DNA of 64,000 nt from Diphasiastrum complanatum (taxonomy: Eukaryota > Streptophyta > Lycopodiopsida > Lycopodiales > Lycopodiaceae): contig CM055097.1 of NCBI GenBank assembly GCA_029204225.1, positions 2,323,801 to 2,387,800 of the forward strand, given 5' to 3'. This document shows, in pieces, positions 1-11,481 of this stretch. The first letter of the stretch is position 1, and every line of letters begins with the position of its first letter. A program made the translations under genes and the position numbers. The notes under the pieces were generated by a model. It did no database searches and was not told the DNA's origin. It worked only from the letters and a program-made list of their open reading frames with translations.

Positions 1-1
1 A

Positions 2-202
2 GATGCAGTCTTGGATGGGAAGGAGATGAGCTCTACGTCAGGTTGGAAGTGGAAAGCGCTTGGATTTGCAAAATCTCAGTTTAGTGCTCATTTCTCAAGG
101 GAAGTTGGATTTGAGTTCACTAATTCCGGAACAAAGCATGGTTTAGGAAAATTGGTGGTAGAGTGCAACATCTACTTAATTGATTTTGCTAAGTTTGCTT
201 AG
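2..202 (+). CDS. Possible 3' exon fragment of an unrecognised gene, cut by the window edge
   Basis: A frame open from the window edge runs to a TAG at 200-202. It has no ATG at its left end, so it could be the end of an exon that starts outside the window. The peptide is compositionally ordinary (rich in G, K, F, S) and contains WKWKALGFAKSQFSAHFSRE, which looks more like real coding sequence than the low-complexity shadows elsewhere in the window. I do not recognise a family. A splice donor could also lie near 153-160 (ttggtggtagag), so the true exon may end before the stop. It could equally be a chance open frame of about 65 codons. Confidence 0.25.
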   Translation, partial: DAVLDGKEMSSTSGWKWKALGFAKSQFSAHFSREVGFEFTNSGTKHGLGKLVVECNIYLIDFAKFA

Positions 203-3200
203 AATTAATGTTTAATTCATTTTTTATTTCCTAATTCCTTATATGATTCCAGTCCATGTACATGGTCTACATGTATAGATACAAATTGCTTGTCTAATAT
301 CTTTGAACATGCTGGAATGAAATTTTCATGAGATTCGAATTAATTGCTTTGGTTCATTATGTTCTGAAAATTTGGTTTTATGCAAGACTAAAATTGTTTA
401 TTGATGGATTGATGCTAATCAATTTAATCCATTAAAAATAACCTTTAGTAGTGTTGTATTATGAAACTAATCACAACATGTAGAGGATTGGAATTTAATT
501 CTAAAACGGACACCTCATGTAATATGCAAGTTAAGAACATGATAGAGTACTGCAAATTAATCATTTCTCTAACGGTAAGCATGGGTTAGACTTGGTTGGA
601 TTGTGATAGCTATGCATGCTGATAAATGCACGAAGTTAGGTCTATAACTGAGGAAATAGTTTCCTTTGATTCTGTAGACCATAACCTGTTTGAGAAGGTT
701 AGAGAGTGTAACCACTTGTTTAAATGAATCCAACATGCAAATAAGCTTTTAAAGGGAATTGGACTGGTCTCTAATTTCAAAAACCCTGATTTTTTCATTG
801 CATTCGCTGCTTGTGGGATGTGTTAGCATCACCATTGCTTGTTTTCCATCAGCAATCTAGGCATCCATTTGTGAAACGTGAATGGGCGTTGACGATGGCT
901 ATTGAGCTTGATCCGGAATTTTGCAAATAGTCCTGATCTGCTGTTTTCTGCCCTACAAGATTAATCCTCATGAATGGATCTGTTTATGGATTTAGGGCCG
1001 TGGAAGACAATGGATAAAGCGTGAACTGCAGCTAAAAACACTGATTTGCTGAAGCAATGGTGAGCATAGCTTCGATATGGATGCAAGAGAGCGCAGCGAG
1101 ATCACCTATGGCAGCCATGAAACATGTTGTTTCCAACGCAATGGTTACGTCGTGAGGATGGAACGAGCAAGAACAGCGGTTGTAACGGACGTGGGAAGAG
1201 ATACACTCTTTTGTTTTTTCCTTTGAAAGAACTTTAACAAGGGCTAAACAAGGGGCATACAAAGCCTTTGTGAGAAATTATTATCCTCAGTTTTGATCTT
1301 TCCATCTGGAATAAGTACTCAGTGATGCAACAATTCTTCAATTTGCTTGTCTCTACTCATGAGTACTAACTCAAAATCCAAAGATTACACTAAGCTATAA
1401 TCTTTTGAATGGGTTAATCATATCCAAATATTAGCTATCCCTTCATGTAATTCCAATTACAGAAATCATTGGGCGAATCAACTCCTTATTTCAAGAGAAC
1501 AAGTTCGAAAGTTGAAAAAATTCCAATTTAGTGTAGTCTAAAATCTGTCCACCAATTCCTTGTAGATAATAATGCTTATTGGGACAAATATTCTTAGAAT
1601 ATCTAAATATTCCAAGATACAACAGTTCAATCAACCAAAATCTCTAGGAGATCTATCAAGTCTCAGACATTTATAACTCAATCTAGAGTACTGTAGTTAC
1701 TCAAATGAGTTAAAAGCCCCCCATTTTTAGCATCTGATGCAAGAAACCAGTAATCCATCTGAATCTCAATAGATTTACATGTCTCCTATAAATTTGGAGA
1801 TCTAGACTGAACCTCATACACAAGCACTTATAGACTACAATATGTAGTAGAATACTATCCACTAAAGTAAGCAAAACTCTCCATAAACAGAAACAATTTA
1901 CTTTACGAGAAATGCATGTGAGATCCATAGGTCTCAATAAAACATTGGAGTAAAGAGATTTAGATTTTCAAGACATATCTAAACTCAACTCATTTAATAG
2001 GTCAGGATCTATTCATTAATAATAATTAGGTATCTGTTCGTGATCCGTTAATCACAAATAGTTAGATTCTTATGATTCGTCAATTATAATTCACTGGAAT
2101 CCAAATCCATACTTAATCATTAAAGAATACTAGAGTATATATCCAACCAAAATTTTATTGAATCCCAAAAAATTCAGTTACCATTCTTGGAACCATTATG
2201 ATTCAGTATCCAATTGAGCTCTCTGGGATACAATCACTAATGAATTGAGTCTATTTCTCAATTGAGAATTGCTCTACCAAAAATTCTGTATATCCACATG
2301 ATTTTTTTACTGAAGGATCCAAATGACTCACAAATCATGCGTCTTACAAGCAATACAACTTAAAACCAATAGTTTCCAGTGAATCTCTTCACACTATCCA
2401 TTTCACCAATTAACTTTTCATAGGAGTAAATCAACTACTCAAGTTAATTGCTAATAATTCAGAAATCTCAAATGTCCAGATGCAGATAGTATAACACCAC
2501 ATTTAGATTCTTATCCAAACCATTTCTAAATTAACAAATGAATCTTTCTTAGCAAGATTTGTTAACTCTGCAAGTAATTGTCCATCACAATACTTGATCA
2601 TCGACTAGGTTAAGTGCACCAAATAACCCTAGTAACCAAGAATACATAGTTGATCCATACAAGATTAATCGGTCACATATGAGAACAATCTGACTATGAT
2701 CCAGTACATACACATATGTCTTTATTTGACAGATTCCTCCAAAATTCCCATATGTTACTCTCATATCTCACTAAGAATCTACTAACTCAGCTACCAAAGA
2801 ATTCTATTCCTCATGAGTGAATAACATATCTAGGAGACTGAGAAGTTTTCCAACCCAACTTATCTCTTACCGACAATTTTCTCCCACTTAATCAACCCCT
2901 CCCAGATCCTAGTACTCCAACTAAGATCAGGTCGATCCAAAATAGACATTCTTTGATCAAACTTACTCACATCCCAAACAAGCTAGGATTGGTAACTTTT
3001 GATCATACTTAGTACTACTTATATTGAATTCAAATCTCAAACCACCTCTAGTTCCAGATTGTTCCATACAATCCCTAGAGAAATTCTCTTATCCGAAATC
3101 CATGCAACTGATAAATACTGTAATATAATTTACTCATCACTTCACTCCCTTTTTTGAAAAAATTTCCAAATTTCTTATAAAAATTAGCTAGAGAGATAAC

Positions 3201-4447
3201 ACATGAAAATATCTAAATCATGAAAAGTCAATAATAAGTGCCTTCCAGAAAGGATTCACTCTATTATACACAAGACTTTTATTCCAAACATATTCAACAC
3301 AAGTGATAGTAACCATTATCCATATGAGATCTATCCATCCATAAGAGGGTTTAAGAAATTGAAATACAATTATCTTGGAACATCTCAATTGAAACACATG
3401 TTAGATTTACTAATGATCTTTATCAACTTTGAAGATTCTACAGATTTTTCTCTAAAACCAAAAGTAGAAGTAACATACTGGTTTTTCCAACTCTTTGTGC
3501 TTAAAATATCATGAAAATGTAGGATATTGTGTTTACTCTCTCAAGTTTGCAAACTACTGAAGGCAAATGGCATAATCACCACCATGCATAAAATAGAGAC
3601 AATGTTCATTCTGCATCATACTTAAGAGTAGATGAGATTTCAAAAGTAGATAGATTACCAAAATTCCTCACATAACACATTTTGGTTGCTAGGTTAAGTC
3701 CATCACATCAACCTTTGTTGATCATATATTTCTTTCTCTTTTTGGTCAATACCAAAATCCACCATACACCTATCAAGAGTAGAACAATTAAACATGGAAG
3801 TCACCACATCAAGGTTAGTAGAGAAGAATTTTTTGCTCTTCATGCACTCCTTATATTAGGTGTTGAACATGTTACTAGCTTTGTCTCATTAATATCTATA
3901 AGATCAACAACCTTAGGACTTGACTCTACAAAAAACTCCTCACCAAAGATGAAAGCTCTACAAGCTATAGCAACTTCTTTCTTTTTCTTTTCCTAGAAAA
4001 ACACCTCTATACCCTTTTTTTTTTATTAATCATAAAGTACAAAGACACTTTCGTAGTCGTCACATTGTTCCTAGATACATCCTCTAGAAAAATTTGGACA
4101 TAACAAGTACAAACAAAGCCTCTAAAAAATTTCACTTATTATCTTGCTAACGAAGGCTTTACTTAACAATCTTTTTTTGAAACAAACTTAGCACAACCCA
4201 TATCCTCACTAAAGTATGAAAAATGCACAAACTCACAAAACTTGATTTTTTCTCATGTATCCCATCTAAAAGTATACTTGAGTTTGAGAGTTGGTTATCT
4301 CTTGTGCTACAAATGTATAGAAACTTGTTGCAAAGATAATTACCATCATGTAGAGTTTTTGTGTTGCTTCGACTCTTCATTATTCCCTTGATGATTATGT
4401 TCACCTCCAAAACTTGAACTTTGTCTTTGCATTGAGCAGTAGCCAAA
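203..4447. other. Long AT-rich stretch without recognisable genes
   Basis: I see no open frame longer than about 105 codons and no recognisable domain on either strand. From about 1270 to 3660 the plus strand is rich in short TC/AT words resembling the antisense of a plant LTR. At 2872-2890 the minus strand reads aagtgggagaaaattgt, which resembles a polypurine tract next to a TG LTR start, so part of this stretch may be an old minus-strand LTR. That is inference: I could not find a partner copy in the window. Confidence 0.3.
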
Positions 4448-4760
4448 GCTCTGATACCATGTGAAAGTATCATATCCTAAGAAAAAAATCTAAGAGCGAA
4501 GATCCAATTGACCTTGAATCATGAAACTTGTTGATGTAAAGTAACTAGGGAGTAAACTATCAAACAACAATGCATCAGGATCAATCTTCCTAAAGCATCA
4601 TGGATTTACACAAGATTGATAACCTTAGTCTAGTACATGATCAAGATCACATCCATGATTAGATGTACACTTCTTTTATATACTACTACTCATATATGGA
4701 CATAGAAAGCACAATACATGTGAAGAGAGAAACTAGATGATGTAGTCCAAATGTAGGAAC
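4448..4760 (-). mobile_element. Isolated Copia-type primer-binding site with adjoining LTR remnant
   Basis: Read on the minus strand, 4459-4448 is TGGTATCAGAGC, the standard initiator-methionine tRNA primer-binding site of plant LTR retrotransposons. The bases just before it in the minus direction end in TTTCACA, so the LTR begins on the plus strand at 4460 (tgtgaaagtatc). The LTR's far boundary near 4760 is a guess. No gag-pol reading frame follows at lower coordinates and no second LTR was found, so this is a truncated remnant. Confidence 0.5.
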
Positions 4761-6186
4761 ACCTCATTCTCTTAGCTTTGATGAGCAAATATGCAAAAGA
4801 AAAAAGGAGGGGTGAGGCACTTCACCTACCAAATGGATATGCATGCTTGGATAAGGCATTGGAGGCTATGTTTAGGTCTATTCCTAATGTTATAAAGCCC
4901 TAATCCTTAGATATGAGATGGATAAAAGTATACATTTTTTAGAGAAGCGAGATTGGGTGACATTTTGTAGTCTTGGAATTCAAGGGAGAGTTGTGTGATG
5001 AATCCTTGCATGATCTATGATCATTATGTAACGATATGAAGCTAATACATTATGTTTGCTGTCCACACCTGTATCAGGTCCTCATAATGATTATTTTTGT
5101 GTGAATGAGAGTGTTAATGAAGCAATTGCCAATCTAGGAAGATTCTAGCATCAATTATAGGTGCTAGTCTTGATGTTTCTTGAATGTGCAATCTTCAATG
5201 CTTGAATGTACTTTTTGGACACTATTAGATCCTAAGAACATGTTTTTTAACATGAAGGACTCATATATAGAATGAAGTCCAACTAGTATATTCACAAATG
5301 CAATTTACTAAAGGATGCATTTGTGAGAAAGTGTTGCTATCACAGTTATTTTTTGGACTTAAAAAAAAATTATTTATTTACATGTATGAAAAAAACACAA
5401 AGCATGTATTGAGCTATAACTTGAAAAAATGAATATTCATGTATTTATGTGATGGAAAATGTAGTGTTTTGTAAAAATTACACATGCAAGGTAGTCTACC
5501 ATTACTACCAAAAGTATATGTATAAAACATATTATAAATGTAAGAGAGTGTTACATTCACAACAAATGTATAGAGGAGACGTCTTGGCAATATCTTTCAC
5601 TGGGGATAAGCAAAGCCACAAAATTTACGAATCACAAACATTTGAACTCCTAGAGTTTATAAAAAGTTCATTTTAGGTTTTCAATTGACTAGGCTTGATC
5701 ACATAAGAAAAGTGACAAAACTTTTTATTGAGCAAATACATGTATCAAAGAGACTGACATCTTGCAGAAGAGACTGACATCTTTCAGAAGAAGATGGGCC
5801 AAGATCTTATATAAAGAAGATTGATTTTTTAAACTTAGACTATGAGGTACATTAGCCTATTTATTAACATTGACATCTATAGTAGCATTGACATTTGTCA
5901 ACAAAGTCTTGCAGTATTACACTTTTAATGACAAATTTCTTATACCATTCATTTGTTGTAAGTAAATACTTGTACAATTGCACAGTCTGCAGAAATACAA
6001 GGGAATAAACAACAGGTGTCGACACTATCGAGTCAAAGTGACGAAGGCACTATCAAGTCGAACTATCGAAGTTGACTCGACTACTCTTCAACTCGACCAT
6101 GACTCGACATTTAGACTATCTAGTTTCACGACCTCATGATTTTCGTAGAATCTCCAACAAAATAGATTATGTCCAATAGCAACTGT
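4761..6186. other. Intergenic stretch with short repeats and an LTR-like patch
   Basis: No gene seen. There is an 11-bp hairpin at 5292-5327 (tcacaaatgca ... tgcatttgtga) and a 21-bp unit repeated in tandem at about 5751-5792 (agagactgacatcttgcagaa and a near copy). From about 5930 to 6110 the sequence carries cagtctgcagaaatacaa followed by gtcgacac and several cgaactatcgaagt-like words. A similar combination occurs in inverted orientation at 41220-41420, suggesting remnants of one LTR family. Confidence 0.35.
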
Positions 6187-6301
6187 TGACATCACGTAGT
6201 GCTTCTTGGTTTCCAAGGGGAGGCTCGAACCTGGGACCAAAGAAACTTTGGATGCCAAGCTAACCAGTTGAGCCAACCCCGTTGGGTGACATCACGTAGT
6301 G
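6187..6301 (-). mobile_element. Short tRNA-derived SINE/retropseudogene with 15-bp target-site duplication
   Basis: The 15-mer tgacatcacgtagtg occurs exactly at 6187-6201 and again at 6287-6301, flanking an 85-bp insert (6202-6286). On the minus strand the insert contains TGGCTCAACTGG, which fits the RNA polymerase III A box, and downstream GGTTCGAGCCT, which fits the B box (GGTTCGANNCC). This order and spacing are those of a tRNA or tRNA-derived SINE head. The insert ends with a short AAG-rich tail, not a long poly(A). It does not fold as a complete tRNA with an evident anticodon arm and CCA context, so I call a retroposed tRNA-related sequence and not a functional tRNA gene. Confidence 0.75.
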
Positions 6302-6681
6302 ACTTAATCCAATTTGTAAATGTATCAATTAAGCATTCTTGTAATTCTACAGCTATTAATCTGACTTTTAATCGGAACGCAACTATTCGATATTTTTCTC
6401 TACTCACAAATTTACATTGAAGTTCATCGTTGACTTACTATTAATGACAATGCCTTGTTTTTCATCACCATGAATCATTTGTAGTTGTGCGAATACTAGC
6501 CGCCAGCCACAAAAAAATTTAGTTTGGTACAAATGTGTCCATTTCATGTGTATATCAGCATTTATTCCAGCACTCTGTTCTGGTTTTTGGGTAAATTTTA
6601 ACAACACGCTCATGATGCCTTTTCATTCAAGGAATAACTATAAGGTTTCTCTTTGTGATCTTGGGTTACTTCATGAGTATT

Positions 6682-6840
6682 ATGGAAGGAGCCGGGCATT
6701 CTGCCCGGTAAGGATTTCCAAAAAAATTTGGGCGAGGCCCGGAGGGGCTGAGCCTAAATTTTTTTGAAAAGCCCGGGCCTCGCCCAAATTTTTTTGGAAA
6801 TCCTTACCGGGCAGAATGGCCTTTGCCCGGCTCCTTCCAT
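6682..6840. mobile_element. GC-rich foldback (MITE-like) element
   Basis: The left arm (6682 to about 6742) and the right arm (about 6773 to 6840) are inverted copies. Both start ATGGAAGGAGCCGGGCA and contain cattctgcccggtaaggat and a run of A followed by tttgggcgaggcccgg. The right arm has about 7 extra bases (aaaggcc) near its outer end. The central ~30 bp separates the arms. No clear target-site duplication is visible. The element has no coding capacity. A much shorter relative with the same termini lies at 43810-43853. Confidence 0.7.
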
Positions 6841-7063
6841 TGCGATTAAGAATCACATTAAAAAGCATAATAGGCAGGTTTGACTTTGACTGACCAACAC
6901 AAAATGTGCCATGTGGCAGTTGTATGGGATTCGTACGAACGGCCACAGGCCACAGAGAGGCAGAAGAAAAAAAAAGCAAAATCAGCCTTTGAAAAAAATG
7001 CATGCATTTTCTGGTTTTTAATTTATTTAAAAATGGGCATAATATGCCACAGGTATCCATTAC

Positions 7064-7243
7064 GTGATCTGAACTCACTTCATCCGTGATCCGAGCTTCT
7101 TTCTCACTTCATCCGTGATGATCTGAACTCACTTCATCCGTGATCTGAGCTTATTTCTCACTTCATCCGTGATCTGAGCTTCTTTCACCTGTGATCTAAG
7201 CTTACTTCGTCTGTGATTTGAGCTTACTTCATCTGTGAGCTTA
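7064..7243 (+). repeat. Degenerate short tandem repeat upstream of a gag-like pseudogene
   Basis: Imperfect copies of a roughly 24-28-bp unit, built on gtgatctgagctt followed by ctcacttcatcc, repeat about seven times. Individual copies differ by substitutions and by the length of the pyrimidine stretch. The array sits 85 bp upstream of the ATG at 7329 and could be part of the untranslated leader or LTR of the element that follows. Confidence 0.65.
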
Positions 7244-7328
7244 ATTGACGTTGAGCTGTGTTACTGTTTCATTGTAATTTGTCTTTGCGCTTTTGTTGTT
7301 TTGTTGTGAATTTGTTTTATAGGAAACC

Positions 7329-8849
7329 ATGGCCTCAACCAGCAGTGATTCAACTTCAGTGAATTGGAAGGTTCGTAGCCCCATCAACATTGATGCAATC
7401 AGAACTATGGTGAAAACATGTAGATTGGGGGGCTTGTTGATCCATCGTTTTTATGCAATGAGTTTGTGGCCGGGATTCAGCAAGTCACAGACGACGACAT
7501 CAAAGTGAAGGTGAGGGACGCAGATTTTCTCATCACAAAAGACGTTTATGCAGACGCCCTGGGCCTACCAAGGCCTACGAAAGGATGGGACTACCCCATC
7601 GTTATCCAGAGAAGATTTGGATGAAGCGACTTTATTCAAGAGAAGCTTCTCACAATGACAAAAGGGTACAAGATCTCCATGATCGTTGACTCTGTGTTCC
7701 GCAATCCGTGCTGTTTTGCCAACCAAGCAGTGTTCGTTACAGATGTTGATTCCACAATTGCAGTAACCAACATTGGTTACTTGGTTCATGCTCTCAAAGG
7801 TGAACTAGTAAATTTTTTCCCTATTGCATTCAAGGCCTTTCATAGGTCTGTGAACATGGAAAATATGCGGAACTGGGAGCTTAGATTGGCAATTTGTGCC
7901 ATCATCATCAATTGTTAAATGACAAAGAGCTGCCCATGATGCAACAGAGGAGAGTTCTACCTCCAATTGTAGAGGAGGAGGATATGGTCATTTCCATTGA
8001 GGATGACACTCCAGCAAAGGCCGATACAACAAAGAAGATGGTAGGGCTAGAGTCAACATCAGATCAACCTGCAAGAATGGAAGTCGATGCTTCGGTCGAT
8101 CTTACTGACGGAGCTAACAACAAGTAGGAAGATCTTGACTCGATGCTGGGAGATGACAATAAGGAGGCTGAGCAGCAGCATGACATACAAGATGAGCTCA
8201 ACCCTTAGGTGGATACAAAGGATTCTGGGAAAAAATCAGATCAGGACAAGGGCTATGAATTCAATCCTAGTATGTTCGAGAAAATGACTGATGCAGAAAA
8301 ACATTTTTATGGGTTTCCTTCAACAGAGGGACATCTACCTGCAAGATCAAATAAACAAGGTGGAGCAGCTGGAGCAGAAGAAGCTAATTCAAGAGAACAA
8401 CCAGCTGCAGTCCCAATATGATACCCTGCTGGCCATTCATGAGAAGGTTGAAACCAAGGCCAAGTTAAATTTTTTAAAGATGAAGGTCGAGCTTGAAAAA
8501 GTGGAATAATGTACAGGAGTCCCTGTAGGAGGCATTCCGAAAGGAATTGCTTGAACCATTGTACAAAGATAAGGATATAATACTTGATGAGCTGTTCGAT
8601 CTCAAGGAAAATATGCCAGAATCAACAACTGTATCTTGTCCGGGGCCGTCTGCACACTCGGAGTATGTACAAGCGCAAAAGAACATTGAAAGCCTGATGA
8701 AGAATATCATGAGATTGAATAAGAAGGACGTCGACACCGGCTCTGCCCCAGCACATGTAAATAAAGACTACGGAGGACTCGAGACTCACTCAGAGTATGT
8801 CAACGCCCTCGTCGAGAACGACAAATTCTCAAGGGAGATGGAGACATAA
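7329..8849 (+). pseudogene. Decayed gag-like or plant-transposon-like protein, family not recognised
   Basis: An ATG at 7329 opens a short frame. A frameshift near 7440 leads into a longer frame that reads LCNEFVAGIQQVTDDD, then KVRDADFLITKDVYADALGLP. It is interrupted by one TGA at about 7620 and continues to about 7917. Further frames to 8849 carry acidic, glutamine- and lysine-rich segments predicted to form coiled coils (about 8291-8505 and 8620-8720). The first part resembles the plant retrotransposon-gag or mobile-domain style of sequence (a short N-terminal region, then a 'hits DADF / ITKDVYADALGLP' block), but I cannot assign a named family. A purine tract and LTR-like boundary follow at 9873-9886, which supports a retroelement. 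Multiple stops and frameshifts make it non-functional. Confidence 0.45.
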
Positions 8850-9872
8850 AGTTCGAGATGAAGGACGCCATCTACGCAAAGCAGGTAGCAGCTCCCCCCG
8901 AAGAAGGCGAAGCGTACAAGATCTACAAAATCGAAGCAGTTCAGTTCGATAAGGTATATCACTCTAATGGCATGTGGATTATGTTGGGATGCCAGGCTTA
9001 ATGGGCTAGAGTTGGGTTGACTAGGAAACTCCTTGGGAAAAGGAGGATTTTTTAATTCTTTGGAATAAGCTCGACACAAAACTCAAAGGATGTTTGAGCT
9101 GGGCAATACTCCAAGTGAAATTTTCTATATAAATCCCTTTCGAATTGTATATGGGCTGTCAATTATTGTATGCATTAGAATACATTCACTTGAAGGAATT
9201 ACAATTTTATGATTATTTAGAGAGACAAAAAGACAGTTGGAGGCAATGAAGTCAATTCGACTTATTCCAACCATCAAAAGTTCCAAATTTTGTACAGTTC
9301 GAGAGACAGAATTTGCCCCAAGATATTGATGTATCATATCGTGACTTATGGAATTTTGTATAGATTGGGAGACAAATTATCACACTCATTACGAGAATAT
9401 TACCTGTAACATAAAAGCTCGGGAATTACACAAGGAGCATCATTGATTCATGACTTATTCATTGGAGGGCATGGGCAATATCATCGCCAAAGCACTCAAT
9501 GCTATGCAGAGTCTCTACTTGCAAGGATCTACGACTCGACGCTCAGCTGCTGAAAGGAAGTCATCCCCATAAAAGCTAAGGACGAATAAAGCTAGCGGCT
9601 TATGGAAACCGAGTAATTGGTCAATATACAGAGACCCAAAAACTTAAACGAGCTCGACAAATTGAGCTCGATGCATTATTATCTGCAAGATTGTATAATG
9701 CACCAGAATAAAGACATTGTAAATACATTTGATTCTATTCATTGAAGAAATATCTTTCTTTGTTGTGTTCGAGATTCTTTATGGAATGCTGAATGTTTCT
9801 TTTGAATGAATAAATATCTGTGTTATTTAGGATATGTTCAAACCTCAATGTTTGCGAGGGCACTTCACATTT
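8850..9872 (+). other. Non-coding tail of the gag-like element
   Basis: Only scattered coding-like fragments remain, for example around 8850-8990 and 9470-9570 (GNIIAKALNAMQSLYLQGS). There is no continuous frame. It probably belongs to the same decayed element as the pseudogene upstream. Confidence 0.3.
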
Positions 9873-10440
9873 GAGGAGGGGGCCATGTGATAGTCATAAA
9901 GTATATGAGACTTTACTTAACCGAATTCAAATACATAAGAAGACTAATGAACCATTATATGAAGAAATACATGTTGAAGGCCTTATGTCCAAGACCCTAT
10001 GAAAAAATGCACTTTAATGGAAGAACAAATGAAGTGACACTGTCCTAGTCCCGAATATTCTATAATTCAGTCAGAGCATTCACGACTCATTCTACAATTG
10101 TGACTATACATGTATAATCAAAAGCTTATACTATGTAGAATGTCACACCATCCTGTTAAAGGGGTGTGTCGAACTCATACATGTTTCTACATGTATCTCA
10201 TTTTTATTGTAATTCATCATCGAGAGTTTGCGTCTTCCTTTGTTTTATTGTTGAGAGTGTATGTAACTCTGAGCCTTCTACTGTACACAATAGATGAATC
10301 AAGTTGATCGAGCTCTTTGATCCTTGTTCAGTTCTTACTACCGTACAAGTTTGAATCGCTAAGAACTAAACATTGCTCGTTGTTTAAGAATGAACATTAA
10401 CGCTTTGTCGATAGTGTAATTTCTTATAGTCGTATGAGTC
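9873..10440 (+). repeat. Putative polypurine tract and 3' LTR
   Basis: The purine-rich tract gaggagggggcca immediately precedes tgtgatagtcat at 9886, the arrangement expected at the start of a 3' LTR. The following ~550 bp have no coding capacity and contain poly-T and promoter-like AT-rich blocks. The right boundary is uncertain and no 5' copy was found, so the LTR call rests only on the junction. Confidence 0.35.
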
Positions 10441-11481
10441 TGTTGTGAGATATGAGATGGATAAACCTAGTATGATAATAATCTAAGCCAACCTATGATA
10501 AGGTTCATGGATCTCGATTTGGATTTCGCAGTCGCGAAGCTTTTGCGATGGAACCACGATCCTCTTTGGATTCGGATGGAGTTCAGATGCGATCGCTGGA
10601 CACTACCAGTTGAATCACTCCTACAATCCTCCATAATGTGGTCAGGCACTGCTGATCTATGTTTATGAAAGTAATGCAGCATTCAACATAGTTCCAACCA
10701 AGGTGCGGAATCAAAATGAACAAGAAAACACAGACACACGATTAACAGCAGAAGCATTTGCATTCGAGATTAGACACAACAGGAAAAATCATCTATATTG
10801 ATCTTCCTCTGATTTCTTCAAGCACTGCATGCAAATCCACGCAATGCGTTGGCGTGAGAGAAACACGGTTCTCTCATGAGTAACCGTCTCGCTTTACTAG
10901 CGGGCAGTTGGATCTCTATGGATCCTGATCACAGAGCTCGTCTCGCATGTAGGCAAACTTGTTGTCTGTATTTCGTCTTGATTGCCTACTAGCATCAGAC
11001 TACTACCTTACACTGTATGTGTAATCTGTTGATCTATATGTCAAGTATCATCCAGTAAGTATGGTCGCTCTATGTAAATCTAAGATTAGAGTGATTAAGC
11101 ATCTACAACTAATCAGGGAATTGCAAGAGTGGCAGATTAGCTACGACCTAAAATGTATCTGCTGACATCATATCATCAGATCAGATATCTGTACTTCTGG
11201 GTACTTGCATGATATTGTTGGTACTCTTTGGAGCGTGGAGGGCAGGAGAAGGTTTCGTTTCCGTCATTGGTTTCATTTTGGTTGTTTGCCTTCTCTCGTA
11301 TTGGACCGCAAAAGATTCTCGTTCGTGAATCTTTTGTGTTCGCAAACCGTTCGTTTTCGTTTCCTTTGACTTTCATGTTTGTGAAACTTTTCGTGCTTCG
11401 TGTCTCCAGATCTTTGAGTTCGCGAATGTCTTTGTCGGGCTGTGGGCTGAAAGCTAACAAGGCTTTGTAATTGGAAACGTT
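10441..11481 (-). other. 3' non-coding region, possibly a degenerate 3' LTR, of the minus-strand Copia copy
   Basis: Downstream (in minus orientation) of the RNase H frame ending at 11482 there is no recognisable domain. The open stretch to about 11176 is a lysine- and asparagine-rich shadow. A 3' LTR should lie here, but I could not align it with the putative 5' LTR at 15212, so it has either diverged or been replaced. Confidence 0.3.

Noticed and set aside
6202..6286. A functional tRNA gene on the minus strand
   Set aside because: The A and B boxes are present, but a 15-bp target-site duplication flanks the insert and a full cloverleaf is not evident, so it is a retroposed copy.
7064..7243. 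CRISPR-like array
   Set aside because: The repeats are degenerate and contiguous, with no unique spacers of constant length, in a plant nuclear context.
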